Origin: Bacteroidia bacterium
Lineage (GTDB): Bacteria > Bacteroidota > Bacteroidia > UKL13-3
Direction of reading: 5' to 3'
NCBI GenBank assembly: GCA_019454865.1
Contig: JACFNJ010000054.1
Coordinates: 1 to 12,984 of the forward strand
Length of the DNA: 12,984 nt
A program made the translations under genes and the position numbers. Position 1 is the stretch's first letter. The number at the start of each line of letters is the position of its first letter. Shown one piece after another: positions 6,184 to 12,984 of this stretch. The notes beneath the pieces were generated by a model. It did not search any database. It saw nothing but the letters and a program-made list of their open reading frames with translations, and was not told the DNA's origin.

Positions 6184-8175
6184 ATGCGTATAGCCCCAAA
6201 ATTACAAGTACTATTTTTATATCTATGTTTCACAATTGTTTTTGTAAATGCAAAATCAACTGAAAGTATAAAATATTATAAAATCAATAAAAACTCCTTA
6301 AACAAAACTATACAGTTAAATACCGAATGGGAATTTTATTGGAATAAGCTATACAGTGACTATATTTCAGATACTATTAAACCTGAATTTACTACAATTT
6401 CTGAACCGTGGAAAAAGCTTGGTTATTCAAGTGATGGATACGGATTATACGTATTGCATGTAATTGCAGAAGGTGCAGCTAATCAATCGATGGCAGTTTC
6501 AATTCCTACAATGGTAAGTAGCTCTAATTTTTGGGTTAATGGCGTTGAGTTAGCATCAATAGGAATTGTAGGAAGAGATAAAAATACTTATGCACCTGAA
6601 TTTCATCCTAAGGTAGTTTCATTTACACCAGCAACTGATACAATTGAACTTGCATTAGAAGTAGCAAATTTTAAGTATTTAGGAGAAGGAATTAATAATC
6701 AAATTTCAATCGGATACCCAACTCCTATAAATTTTGAGTTTAATAATAAACTGTATTATGCCTCATTCTTAGCTGGTGTAATGTTTATTATGTTTATCTT
6801 TTTTGGAGGATATTTTTTATCAAATACATTAGACAAAACATCATTATACCTTGCATTGTTGTGTTTAGTTTCTGCATTACGTATTGTAAGTATTGAAGGC
6901 ATATTATTACGACAAATAGACTTGCCAATTTCTTGGTCAGCATTAATTAATATTCGACTCATTACTCTTGTATTAATGCCTACATTCGGCATTTTGCATT
7001 TGTATAAGTTATTGGGTGAAACAAAATTCAAATACATTCAAAAACTGTTTGTAATTATTGGGACAATAATGGTATTGTATATTCTAATATTTAATAATAG
7101 TTACGATATGTATATTATTACTCCATTTAGAATCTATGTTTCGTTTTTGTTGCTATATGCAATCTTTATTTCAATACGAGCAGTAATAATACGTCCCGGA
7201 TTTTACAGTTATATAGTTGCACTAGCTTTCTTTATGGTGTTTGTTGCAGGGTTTAATGATATCTTGTATTCATTGGGATATATTAATACAGCATTTTTAG
7301 TACAGTATTCTATTTTATTTTTTGTATTTATTCAGGTTGCTTTGATGTCAAGGCAAATAAGTGAGGCATACAAAAGAGTAGAAAACATCTCAGCTACTTT
7401 AGTTGAAAAAAATAGAGAACAAGAAAAGATTAATGAAGTTCGTACAAATGAACTAATGGTACAAACTGCAAACTTGAAACAAAGTAGTGATATAAAAGAT
7501 AAGATACTAAATATCTTGGCACATGATTTACGTTCACCTATATCATCGTTAAGTTCATTAATTACTTATACGGAATTTGCTGAAAAGGATGACTTAGATA
7601 AAGTGAAAAGTTTATTTAACTCTTTAAAACCGCATTTAGATAATTTAAATTTAACCATCGAAAATTTATTTGTATGGGCTAAATCACAAACAAACCCGGA
7701 TCAAGTTCAAGCAACAGATTTATTATTAAACGTGGTATTAATGAAGGTGTTGCCTCTGTATGAGTTAGTAGCTAAACAAAAACACATAGCCATTATTAAT
7801 AAAGCAACTTCACCATTTATGGTACGTGTTGATCCAAATCATTTGGAGTTGATTATACGTAACATTGTGAGCAATGCAATAAAATTTAGCCGTGATGGAG
7901 ATAAGATTGAAATTAGAAGTAAAGTTGTAAATGACGAATTTGTAAAAGTATCAATAGTTGATACCGGAATTGGTATAAGCGAAGAAAATATCAATATAAT
8001 CCTAAATGGTAAAAACAATTTCACAACATTTGGTACTAAAAACGAGAAAGGAACAGGTTTAGGACTTAAATTGTGTAAAGAATATATAGAACTAAATGGA
8101 GGTAAGTTAGAGATTAAGAGTATAGAAGGTAAAGGAACTTCTGTTTGTTTTTGTTTACCTGCTGTTAAGTTGTAG
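6184..8175 (+). CDS. 7TM (7TMR-DISM-like) sensor histidine kinase
   Basis: A 663-residue membrane sensor. Residues 1-23 are a signal peptide. Residues ~24-190 form an extracytoplasmic beta-rich domain with LNTEWEFYWNKL (45-56) and NFWVNGVELASIG (115-127), resembling the jelly-roll/GH2 sugar-binding-like ectodomains found on 7TMR-DISM receptors. Seven hydrophobic segments follow, about 191-213, 217-236, 253-274, 285-302, 311-333, 340-361 and 368-388. A coiled-coil linker (390-437) leads to a HisKA domain with the phospho-acceptor His447 in ILAHDLRSPISSL. The ATPase domain has the N box RNIVSNAIKFS (Asn560, Asn564), G1 DTGIGIS (593-599) and G2 GTGLGL (623-628). All catalytic boxes look intact. 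No receiver or DNA-binding regulator lies alongside, so it is an orphan kinase here. The ligand is unknown; the ectodomain type suggests a carbohydrate or envelope ligand, which is inference. The 3' end overlaps the convergent thioesterase by 21 bases. Confidence 0.9.
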   Translation: MRIAPKLQVLFLYLCFTIVFVNAKSTESIKYYKINKNSLNKTIQLNTEWEFYWNKLYSDYISDTIKPEFTTISEPWKKLGYSSDGYGLYVLHVIAEGAANQSMAVSIPTMVSSSNFWVNGVELASIGIVGRDKNTYAPEFHPKVVSFTPATDTIELALEVANFKYLGEGINNQISIGYPTPINFEFNNKLYYASFLAGVMFIMFIFFGGYFLSNTLDKTSLYLALLCLVSALRIVSIEGILLRQIDLPISWSALINIRLITLVLMPTFGILHLYKLLGETKFKYIQKLFVIIGTIMVLYILIFNNSYDMYIITPFRIYVSFLLLYAIFISIRAVIIRPGFYSYIVALAFFMVFVAGFNDILYSLGYINTAFLVQYSILFFVFIQVALMSRQISEAYKRVENISATLVEKNREQEKINEVRTNELMVQTANLKQSSDIKDKILNILAHDLRSPISSLSSLITYTEFAEKDDLDKVKSLFNSLKPHLDNLNLTIENLFVWAKSQTNPDQVQATDLLLNVVLMKVLPLYELVAKQKHIAIINKATSPFMVRVDPNHLELIIRNIVSNAIKFSRDGDKIEIRSKVVNDEFVKVSIVDTGIGISEENINIILNGKNNFTTFGTKNEKGTGLGLKLCKEYIELNGGKLEIKSIEGKGTSVCFCLPAVKL

Positions 8176-8589
8176 TTTAACTATAAATTTATCCGGAACA
8201 TTTACCGATTTTCTACTTGTATAGTTAAAACAAACCATTCCGGTTTTTGCTTCACACACTATCTGATTTGTTTTAGTATTACTGAAACGATAATATAAAT
8301 CAAAACTTTTTGTTCCGAAATCTCCGGCTGTTACCTCTACTGTTATTTCATCCCCATAAAAACTTTCGCCTTTAAATACAATAGCTGTATCACCCATTAT
8401 CATTGATACACCTTCTATATCAAATTCAGTATAACCAAAGTGAGCTAAAAATCGTAAACGCGCTTCGTGCATAAACTTCAGGTATGCGTCATTACTCATG
8501 TGATTGCCGTAATTTATATCATCAATTCTTACTGCAAGAATTGTTTTAAAAATAAACTTTTCAGGTAACTCCAGTTTAACTCGTGGCAT
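8155..8589 (-). CDS. Hot-dog fold acyl-CoA thioesterase (4HBT/YbgC-like)
   Basis: A 144-residue single hot-dog domain. The N-terminal signature VRIDDINYGNHMSNDAYLKF (20-39) followed by MHEARLRFL (40-48) matches the active-site helix of 4-hydroxybenzoyl-CoA thioesterase-like enzymes, whose usual form is VRxxDxDxxGHxNNxxYxxxFexaR. Here the catalytic-loop acidic residue lies at Asp23/Asp24, and Asn26 stands where many family members have a second Asp. The later strands EITVEV, KSFDLYYRF and CEAKTGMVCFNY are also typical. It is expected to hydrolyse acyl-CoA or similar thioesters in the cytosol; the substrate is unknown. The ATG at 8587-8589 overlaps the 3' end of the upstream exonuclease gene by 14 bases, suggesting coupled translation. 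The 3' end runs 21 bases into the convergent kinase gene. Confidence 0.82.
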   Translation of the reverse strand: MPRVKLELPEKFIFKTILAVRIDDINYGNHMSNDAYLKFMHEARLRFLAHFGYTEFDIEGVSMIMGDTAIVFKGESFYGDEITVEVTAGDFGTKSFDLYYRFSNTKTNQIVCEAKTGMVCFNYTSRKSVNVPDKFIVKLQLNSR

Positions 8590-9298
8590 AATTTATATCT
8601 TCTTCTTGTATTGGTTTTTCTTTACATAACTTTAGTACCAATTGTGCAATAGTAACTACATCTTTTTGGCAATAGGTTTTTATTCGTTCAAGGTCTTTAT
8701 CAATCCAATATACACTCCAAACCTGGCTGCCATTTATATCGTCTTTAGGAGTTGGGATATTAAATACGGAAGCCAATAAATCCAAGGAAGTATAACTTTT
8801 GTAGTCGCCAAATTTCCAAATTTCCATCGTGTCAATATGCGATACTTCCCACGGTTTTTTACCTGAAATGTTAAGTATTGGTGGTAGTTCAATTCCATTT
8901 ATCAACATTCTTCTGCATAAGTAAGGGAAATCAAATTCCTTTCCATTATGCGCACAAAGTAGTCTTGTTTTGTTTGTATCACTTGTTAAAAAAATTGCAA
9001 ATTCTTCTAATAGCTGTTTTTCGTTTTCACCATAAAAAGATTTGATGCGCAATTTGTGATTTTGCTCTTTGCCATAAATACCACCAACAGAAATACAAAC
9101 AATTTTACCAAACTCGGCATATATGCCGGCTCGAGCATAAATATCTGCAGGTGTTTGATTTTCGTCCGGTTTAAGTGTAATTGCTTTTTTATCCCAAAGT
9201 TTTTTCCAATGCTCAGGTAATTGATTGTATTCAGCATATTGTGGAACTGTTTCAATATCCAAAAATAAGATATTATGTAAAATGGATTTATCAAACAT
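8576..9298 (-). CDS. Predicted 3'-5' exonuclease, PolB-exonuclease-like (DEDD superfamily)
   Basis: A 240-residue RNase H-fold exonuclease. The three exonuclease motifs are visible: Exo I LFLDIETVP with Asp14 and Glu16, Exo II LCAHNGKEFDFPYL with Asp123, and Exo III YCQKDVVTI with Tyr209 and Asp213, so all four metal-binding acids of the DEDDy type are present. SLDLLASVFNIP (171-182) and the KDDINGSQV segment (185-193) fit the family of stand-alone proteins related to the proofreading domain of DNA polymerase B (Pfam DNA_pol_B_exo2). There is no polymerase domain. It probably trims DNA or RNA 3' ends, but no substrate can be named. The ATG is at 9296-9298, 67 bases after the MFS gene stop. 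That gap has no clear promoter, so the gene may be read through from upstream or have its own weak start. Confidence 0.87.
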   Translation of the reverse strand: MFDKSILHNILFLDIETVPQYAEYNQLPEHWKKLWDKKAITLKPDENQTPADIYARAGIYAEFGKIVCISVGGIYGKEQNHKLRIKSFYGENEKQLLEEFAIFLTSDTNKTRLLCAHNGKEFDFPYLCRRMLINGIELPPILNISGKKPWEVSHIDTMEIWKFGDYKSYTSLDLLASVFNIPTPKDDINGSQVWSVYWIDKDLERIKTYCQKDVVTIAQLVLKLCKEKPIQEEDINYATS

Positions 9299-9365
9299 GT
9301 TTTATCTGGTAAAAATTGAAACACAAGATAGGGAAATTTTAAAATGTTACCACTTGAAAACCGTA

Positions 9366-10595
9366 TTAGTATCGGAATTTTTTAAGTTGTGGTGATTTCC
9401 AGTTGGTAATTGCAACAACTAATAATGTCATACATCCTCCAAAAATAACGGATGGTATTGTACCCATTAATTTTGCTGCCACTCCACTCTCAAAAGCTCC
9501 AATTTCATTGGATGAGCCGATAAACATACTGTTTACAGCAGATACCCTGCCACGCATTTCATCGGGTGTTTGTGTTTGTAAAATATTTCCTCTTATTACT
9601 ACACTTACACTATCAAAAACACCACTGCAAAACAAGAAGAATAACGATAGCAAAAAGTACGGACTTACTGCAAATCCTATCATACTAAGCCCAAATGCTG
9701 CAACACAAAGGAGCAATACATTACCGGGTTTTCTTAGTGGTTTGCGCAGCGATAACCAAAGCATGGTAATACTTGCTCCAAGTGCAGGTGCTGCACGCAT
9801 AACTCCTAATCCTTGTGGACCTACTTTAAGTATTTCGTTTGCAAAAATTGGTAATAATGCAACTGCACCTCCAAATAATACTGCAAACAAATCGAGACTA
9901 ATTGCGCTTAAAATAATTTTGTTTTGAAAAACATAGTTAATTCCTACACGCAAACGGTGTAACACGGTTTCATTGTTCTTTACACCTAATATTGGTTTCG
10001 TTTCTATTTGATAAACACACATTAAAGCAACTACAATACAAACAATAACTACCATAAATGTATTGGTTACACCAACCCAAGCATAAAGCAATCCTCCAAG
10101 TGCAGGTCCGAATATTGCAGCTATTTGCCATGCACTGCTATTGAGTGTTGATGCTGTTACTAATTTTTCTTTACCTACAAGTTGAATAATAAAACTAAAT
10201 GCTGCAGGTGTATAAAAGCCTCTTGCAAATCCACTTAAAAAAATGAAAATATACATGAAGTTTACACTCCAATTTGTATCAAAACCTAATATAAATAAAT
10301 CACTGCTTGTAGCAGTTAAACCAACGGAACAAAATAATAAAAATACAAGGCTACGAATGAGTATTTTTCGTTTGCTACTTATATCCGCAATGTGTCCGGC
10401 ATAAAGTGCAATACTTATTGCCGGTATTGCTTCTGCAAGTCCTATTAATCCTAAGGATAACGGGTCGTTCGTTATTTTATAGATGTGCCATCCAACAATT
10501 ATTGCTTGAATTTGAAGTGCAGTGGTTAGTGCAAAACGAGTAATAATAAAAAGCTTAAATTCTTTGTGGTTAAAAAGCAATTCGGATGTACTCAT
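9366..10595 (-). CDS. MFS transporter (MFS_3 / EntS-like exporter group)
   Basis: A 409-residue polytopic inner-membrane protein whose hydrophobic pattern fits about 12 helices in two halves, split by the polar loop at about 198-220. The N-half motif A variant GHIADISSKRK (67-77) sits between helices 2 and 3. The C-half has the characteristic MRGRVSAVNSMFIGSSNEIG (347-366) and ESG stretch that recurs in MFS_3 proteins such as the enterobactin exporter group. It probably exports small molecules by proton antiport; the cargo is unknown. Its ATG (10593-10595) overlaps the TGA of the upstream sulfatase (ATGA), so it is likely translated from the same mRNA. No Shine-Dalgarno is present, which fits reliance on coupling. 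It has no adjacent periplasmic adaptor or outer-membrane factor, and a role in siderophore export is not supported by neighbours. Confidence 0.88.
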   Translation of the reverse strand: MSTSELLFNHKEFKLFIITRFALTTALQIQAIIVGWHIYKITNDPLSLGLIGLAEAIPAISIALYAGHIADISSKRKILIRSLVFLLFCSVGLTATSSDLFILGFDTNWSVNFMYIFIFLSGFARGFYTPAAFSFIIQLVGKEKLVTASTLNSSAWQIAAIFGPALGGLLYAWVGVTNTFMVVIVCIVVALMCVYQIETKPILGVKNNETVLHRLRVGINYVFQNKIILSAISLDLFAVLFGGAVALLPIFANEILKVGPQGLGVMRAAPALGASITMLWLSLRKPLRKPGNVLLLCVAAFGLSMIGFAVSPYFLLSLFFLFCSGVFDSVSVVIRGNILQTQTPDEMRGRVSAVNSMFIGSSNEIGAFESGVAAKLMGTIPSVIFGGCMTLLVVAITNWKSPQLKKFRY

Positions 10596-12451
10596 CGTTG
10601 CAAGTAATCGTTATAATGTGTTTGTAAAAAAGCTTGCGCTTGAATAGAAAGTGTTTCTTTGTTTTTACCTTCGTTAAGGATGATTTTTTTAGATTCAGCA
10701 TCATAAACAACAAAACCTTCTTTGGTAATAAATCCTATTCCATCATTAAATGTGTATGTAGCCAATCCGTTTTTACTAAGTGTATCTAACATACTTTTGC
10801 CCCATTTGTAATCTTTGTTGGATAGCCCTAGTTGTTCAAGTATTGTTGGTGTCAAATCTGTTTGGTCAGAGATTTTTGAAACAATTTTGTTTTGCAAATT
10901 TTTATTTAATGCGCCACCGGTTATCCAGCAAGGAATGTGAAATCTTTCGGGTTGATAGGGGTTTCTGTTTAATGGTTGATAGTGCCCGTGGTCGGATAAA
11001 ATTATTATCAGCGTATTGTCGTACCAATTACTCTTTGCAGCTGATGATAAGAAATTTCCAAGTGCTTCGTCTGCAAAATGAACAGCATTTCGATACATAT
11101 CTGCTTGTGTTTTTTCTTTGAAAATACTGCTGTGTGGAACATCATAAGGCTCATGGCTGCTAAGTGTTAATGCTGAAATAAACTTTGGGGAAGGAGTGTT
11201 GTTTATTTCATTTAGTAATTTGTCAAACAAAACATTATCATGTACTCCCCAGCTTTCGGGTAAAATTGCTTTGTCAAATTGGTGTATGTCAATAATATTA
11301 GTAAATCCACTATTTATCCAATAAGCTTTCATGTTTGCAAATTCCGATTCGCCTCCATAAACAAACTTGTTGTGGTAGCCTGCTTTTGCTAAGTTTTTAG
11401 GTAAAGCAGGTAGGTTATTATATTTCTGTAATTTATTTATGATTGAGCTTTTAGCTAATGAGGGCTCGGCACTTAAAATAGATGCTAAACCTTTATCTGT
11501 GCGGTTTCCGTTTGCATAAAAATTTGTATAGAGCAAACTGTTTTTTGCCCAGTTATTCATGTTTGGTGTAACATTATATTCACCACCGGTTTTTTTTACT
11601 ACATCAGCTGTCCATCCCTCTAATATTATTAAAACTATATCGGGTTGTTTTTTATCTGTCCAACTTATTTTTTTTGTAATTGCAGGTTGTTGTAATAATT
11701 TATTTACAATTTTGTCTGCTTCATCTTGTGGTATTGTGCTGTAAGGATTTCTTTTTTCATCTTCTGAATTATCTACCAAAGTAGCAATAAAATTCCAAAT
11801 GGTATTAGTGGATGCATGGTTACAAAAAGGAGTAGTACTGTAATACGCAAAACTTTGGTTTATTGGCGACATTCCTATACTTCCACGGATACCTAAAAAC
11901 AAAATTGCTGCTGATATTATAAAAAACACGAAGAGCTTTATTTTTGATACTTCTATGGTTGCTACGTTTTTTATTTGTAGTACTAAATTATCAAAAATTG
12001 TAGAGACGATAAAGAATATTAAAAACACAAAGAATATCAATTTAGCATACGAAATTCCGCTACTAAAACTAAACATCTCTTTGGGAAATTTTGCAAAGGA
12101 GGATGCATAGGCATTAAGTTTTTGCCCCCAATATTCATATAACTGGGCATCTATTAAGGAAACAATACAAACTAAAATAACTACGATTATGGAATATAAT
12201 TTTATCAGTTTACTTATGGTATTGTTTGCCGTAAAATGTGCTAGTGTTAATCCAAATAAAGGAATAACAGTAAAGTAACATGCTGTTGAAATATCTAATC
12301 GCAAGCCATAATAAAATGCTTTTCCTAATTCATCATAAGGAATTTTGTTTGCAATTTTTGTATTAAAAAGCATAAATATTAAGCGTAAAACCGCAAATAG
12401 AATTATCCAAAAAATTATATAAAAGGATAGGTATTTGATTTGTTTTTTCAA
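10592..12451 (-). CDS. LTA-synthase-family membrane sulfatase / phosphoglycerol transferase-like
   Basis: A 619-residue membrane enzyme. Five N-terminal hydrophobic helices (about 7-29, 57-72, 82-101, 135-155, 172-189) are followed by a periplasmic alkaline-phosphatase-superfamily domain (about 265-555). Landmarks are Glu278 in ILEGW (metal), the nucleophile Thr318 in GNRTDKGL, His433 in SSHEPY, Asp487-His488 in LSDHGHY, and a His505 region RFHIPCW. This is the architecture of LtaS/MdoB-like enzymes, which move phosphoglycerol or phosphoethanolamine groups onto envelope polymers. In a Gram-negative host true lipoteichoic acid is unlikely, so the acceptor is open. No ATG lies between an in-frame TAA upstream and the first helix; the only sensible start is TTG at 12449-12451, giving a KK-rich N-terminus. 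It lies 18 bases after mltG and overlaps the MFS start by ATGA. Confidence 0.88.
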   Translation of the reverse strand: MKKQIKYLSFYIIFWIILFAVLRLIFMLFNTKIANKIPYDELGKAFYYGLRLDISTACYFTVIPLFGLTLAHFTANNTISKLIKLYSIIVVILVCIVSLIDAQLYEYWGQKLNAYASSFAKFPKEMFSFSSGISYAKLIFFVFLIFFIVSTIFDNLVLQIKNVATIEVSKIKLFVFFIISAAILFLGIRGSIGMSPINQSFAYYSTTPFCNHASTNTIWNFIATLVDNSEDEKRNPYSTIPQDEADKIVNKLLQQPAITKKISWTDKKQPDIVLIILEGWTADVVKKTGGEYNVTPNMNNWAKNSLLYTNFYANGNRTDKGLASILSAEPSLAKSSIINKLQKYNNLPALPKNLAKAGYHNKFVYGGESEFANMKAYWINSGFTNIIDIHQFDKAILPESWGVHDNVLFDKLLNEINNTPSPKFISALTLSSHEPYDVPHSSIFKEKTQADMYRNAVHFADEALGNFLSSAAKSNWYDNTLIIILSDHGHYQPLNRNPYQPERFHIPCWITGGALNKNLQNKIVSKISDQTDLTPTILEQLGLSNKDYKWGKSMLDTLSKNGLATYTFNDGIGFITKEGFVVYDAESKKIILNEGKNKETLSIQAQAFLQTHYNDYLQR

Positions 12452-12469
12452 TGTGTAACTATGTGTTGA

Positions 12470-12984
12470 TTATTTTATTGTAATGCCTTTATTATTTAAT
12501 GCATGTTGGTATTTTCGGGCATTAATTTGGTGTTGAGTAAAGTTTGAAGCAAAATTATGAAATCCACTAAAATCTTCTTTTGCACAAAAATAAATGTATG
12601 TGTGTTTATGGTAATTTAATACTGCATCTATTGTTTTACTTGAAGGTACACAAATAGGTCCCGGTGGTAAGCCTTTGTATTTATATGTATTGTAAGGCGA
12701 TTCAATTTCTAACATTTTTCCATAAACTCTTCTAATGGAGTTGTCATTCATTGCAAATATAATTGTTGGGTCTGCTTGTAAAGGCATTCCTTTTTTTATT
12801 CTATTAATATACACACCCGCTACATCAGGCATTTCGGCTGTTTGGTTAGTTTCTTTTTGTACAATGGATGCTAATGTAATTACACTATTTATATCCATAT
12901 TTAGCGCTTTAAGCTTTTCTTGTCTATCTTCTGTGTTCCAAAATTTTTCATATTCTTCTTTCATGCGCGTAATGAGTTTGTAGG
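12470..12984 (-). CDS. mltG: Endolytic transglycosylase MltG (C-terminal part; start beyond window)
   Basis: About 171 codons from the right edge to a TAA at 12470-12472. The frame is open to position 12984, so an internal ATG at 12964 is not the true start; the full protein of this family is roughly twice this length. It has the MltG/YceG-like catalytic segment LASIVQKET, whose Glu (codon 12851-12853) corresponds to the catalytic Glu of E. coli MltG. The family signatures VAGVYINRIKKGMPLQADPT, SPYNTYKYKGLPPGPI and the terminal YFCAKEDFSGFHNFASN also fit, all in normal order. MltG is an inner-membrane lytic transglycosylase that cuts nascent glycan strands and sets peptidoglycan chain length. 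The sulfatase gene begins 18 bases later on the same strand, suggesting an envelope-related operon. The membrane anchor and LysM-like N-terminal part are outside the window. Confidence 0.93.
   Translation of the reverse strand, partial: YKLITRMKEEYEKFWNTEDRQEKLKALNMDINSVITLASIVQKETNQTAEMPDVAGVYINRIKKGMPLQADPTIIFAMNDNSIRRVYGKMLEIESPYNTYKYKGLPPGPICVPSSKTIDAVLNYHKHTYIYFCAKEDFSGFHNFASNFTQHQINARKYQHALNNKGITIK

Noticed and set aside
9299..9365. TATCTTG on the minus strand as a promoter for the exonuclease
   Set aside because: It lacks one base of the TAnnTTTG consensus and has no convincing -33 box.
9403..9927. Plus-strand 174-residue ORF within the MFS gene
   Set aside because: Fully antisense to a well-supported transporter; low complexity and no family resemblance.
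1..12984. Defence island, prophage, CRISPR or transposon
   Set aside because: No direct repeat array, no transposase, integrase or phage-like gene. All ten genes belong to common chromosomal families and the base composition looks even.

Overview
This AT-rich window reads as an ordinary chromosomal stretch from a member of the Bacteroidota. The strongest pointers are a DUF5103 / type IX secretion system (T9SS) plug protein, a DUF1573 lipid-exposed/periplasmic protein, the general absence of Shine-Dalgarno sequences before the start codons, and one match to the Bacteroidota -7 promoter motif TAnnTTTG. The T9SS plug implies a genome with type IX secretion. I cannot fix the family or genus from the sequence alone. 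Ten protein genes fill almost the whole window. I see no rRNA, tRNA, insertion sequence, phage gene or CRISPR array.

Layout. (1) 1-2703, minus strand: a class I aminotransferase (YbdL/kynurenine aminotransferase type) is followed by an omega-amidase-type nitrilase, with stop and start fused as ATGA. A DUF1573 exported protein follows and runs off the left edge. The first two plausibly form the glutamine/asparagine transaminase plus omega-amidase pair. (2) 2704-2945: a divergent intergenic region with a candidate promoter and a small imperfect palindrome. (3) 2946-8175, plus strand: an ABC-F ribosome-associated ATPase, the T9SS plug protein 12 bases later, and a 7TM (7TMR-DISM-like) sensor histidine kinase 49 bases later. 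(4) 8155-9298, minus strand: a hot-dog thioesterase and a PolB-type 3'-5' exonuclease, overlapping each other by 14 bases. The thioesterase also overlaps the end of the kinase gene by 21 bases tail to tail. (5) 9366-12984, minus strand: the C-terminal part of MltG (right edge), an LTA-synthase-family membrane sulfatase with a TTG start, and an MFS exporter whose ATG overlaps the sulfatase stop.

Together the genes cover metabolite repair and amino-acid transamination, translation, protein secretion, envelope sensing, and envelope/peptidoglycan maintenance. Nothing here is a defence island or a mobile system. The most interesting points are the gene couplings: aminotransferase with omega-amidase, T9SS plug with an orphan kinase, and MltG with a phosphoglycerol-transferase-like enzyme. 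The others are a possible very short 5' leader before the ABC-F gene and the non-ATG start of the sulfatase. I found no convincing undescribed system.
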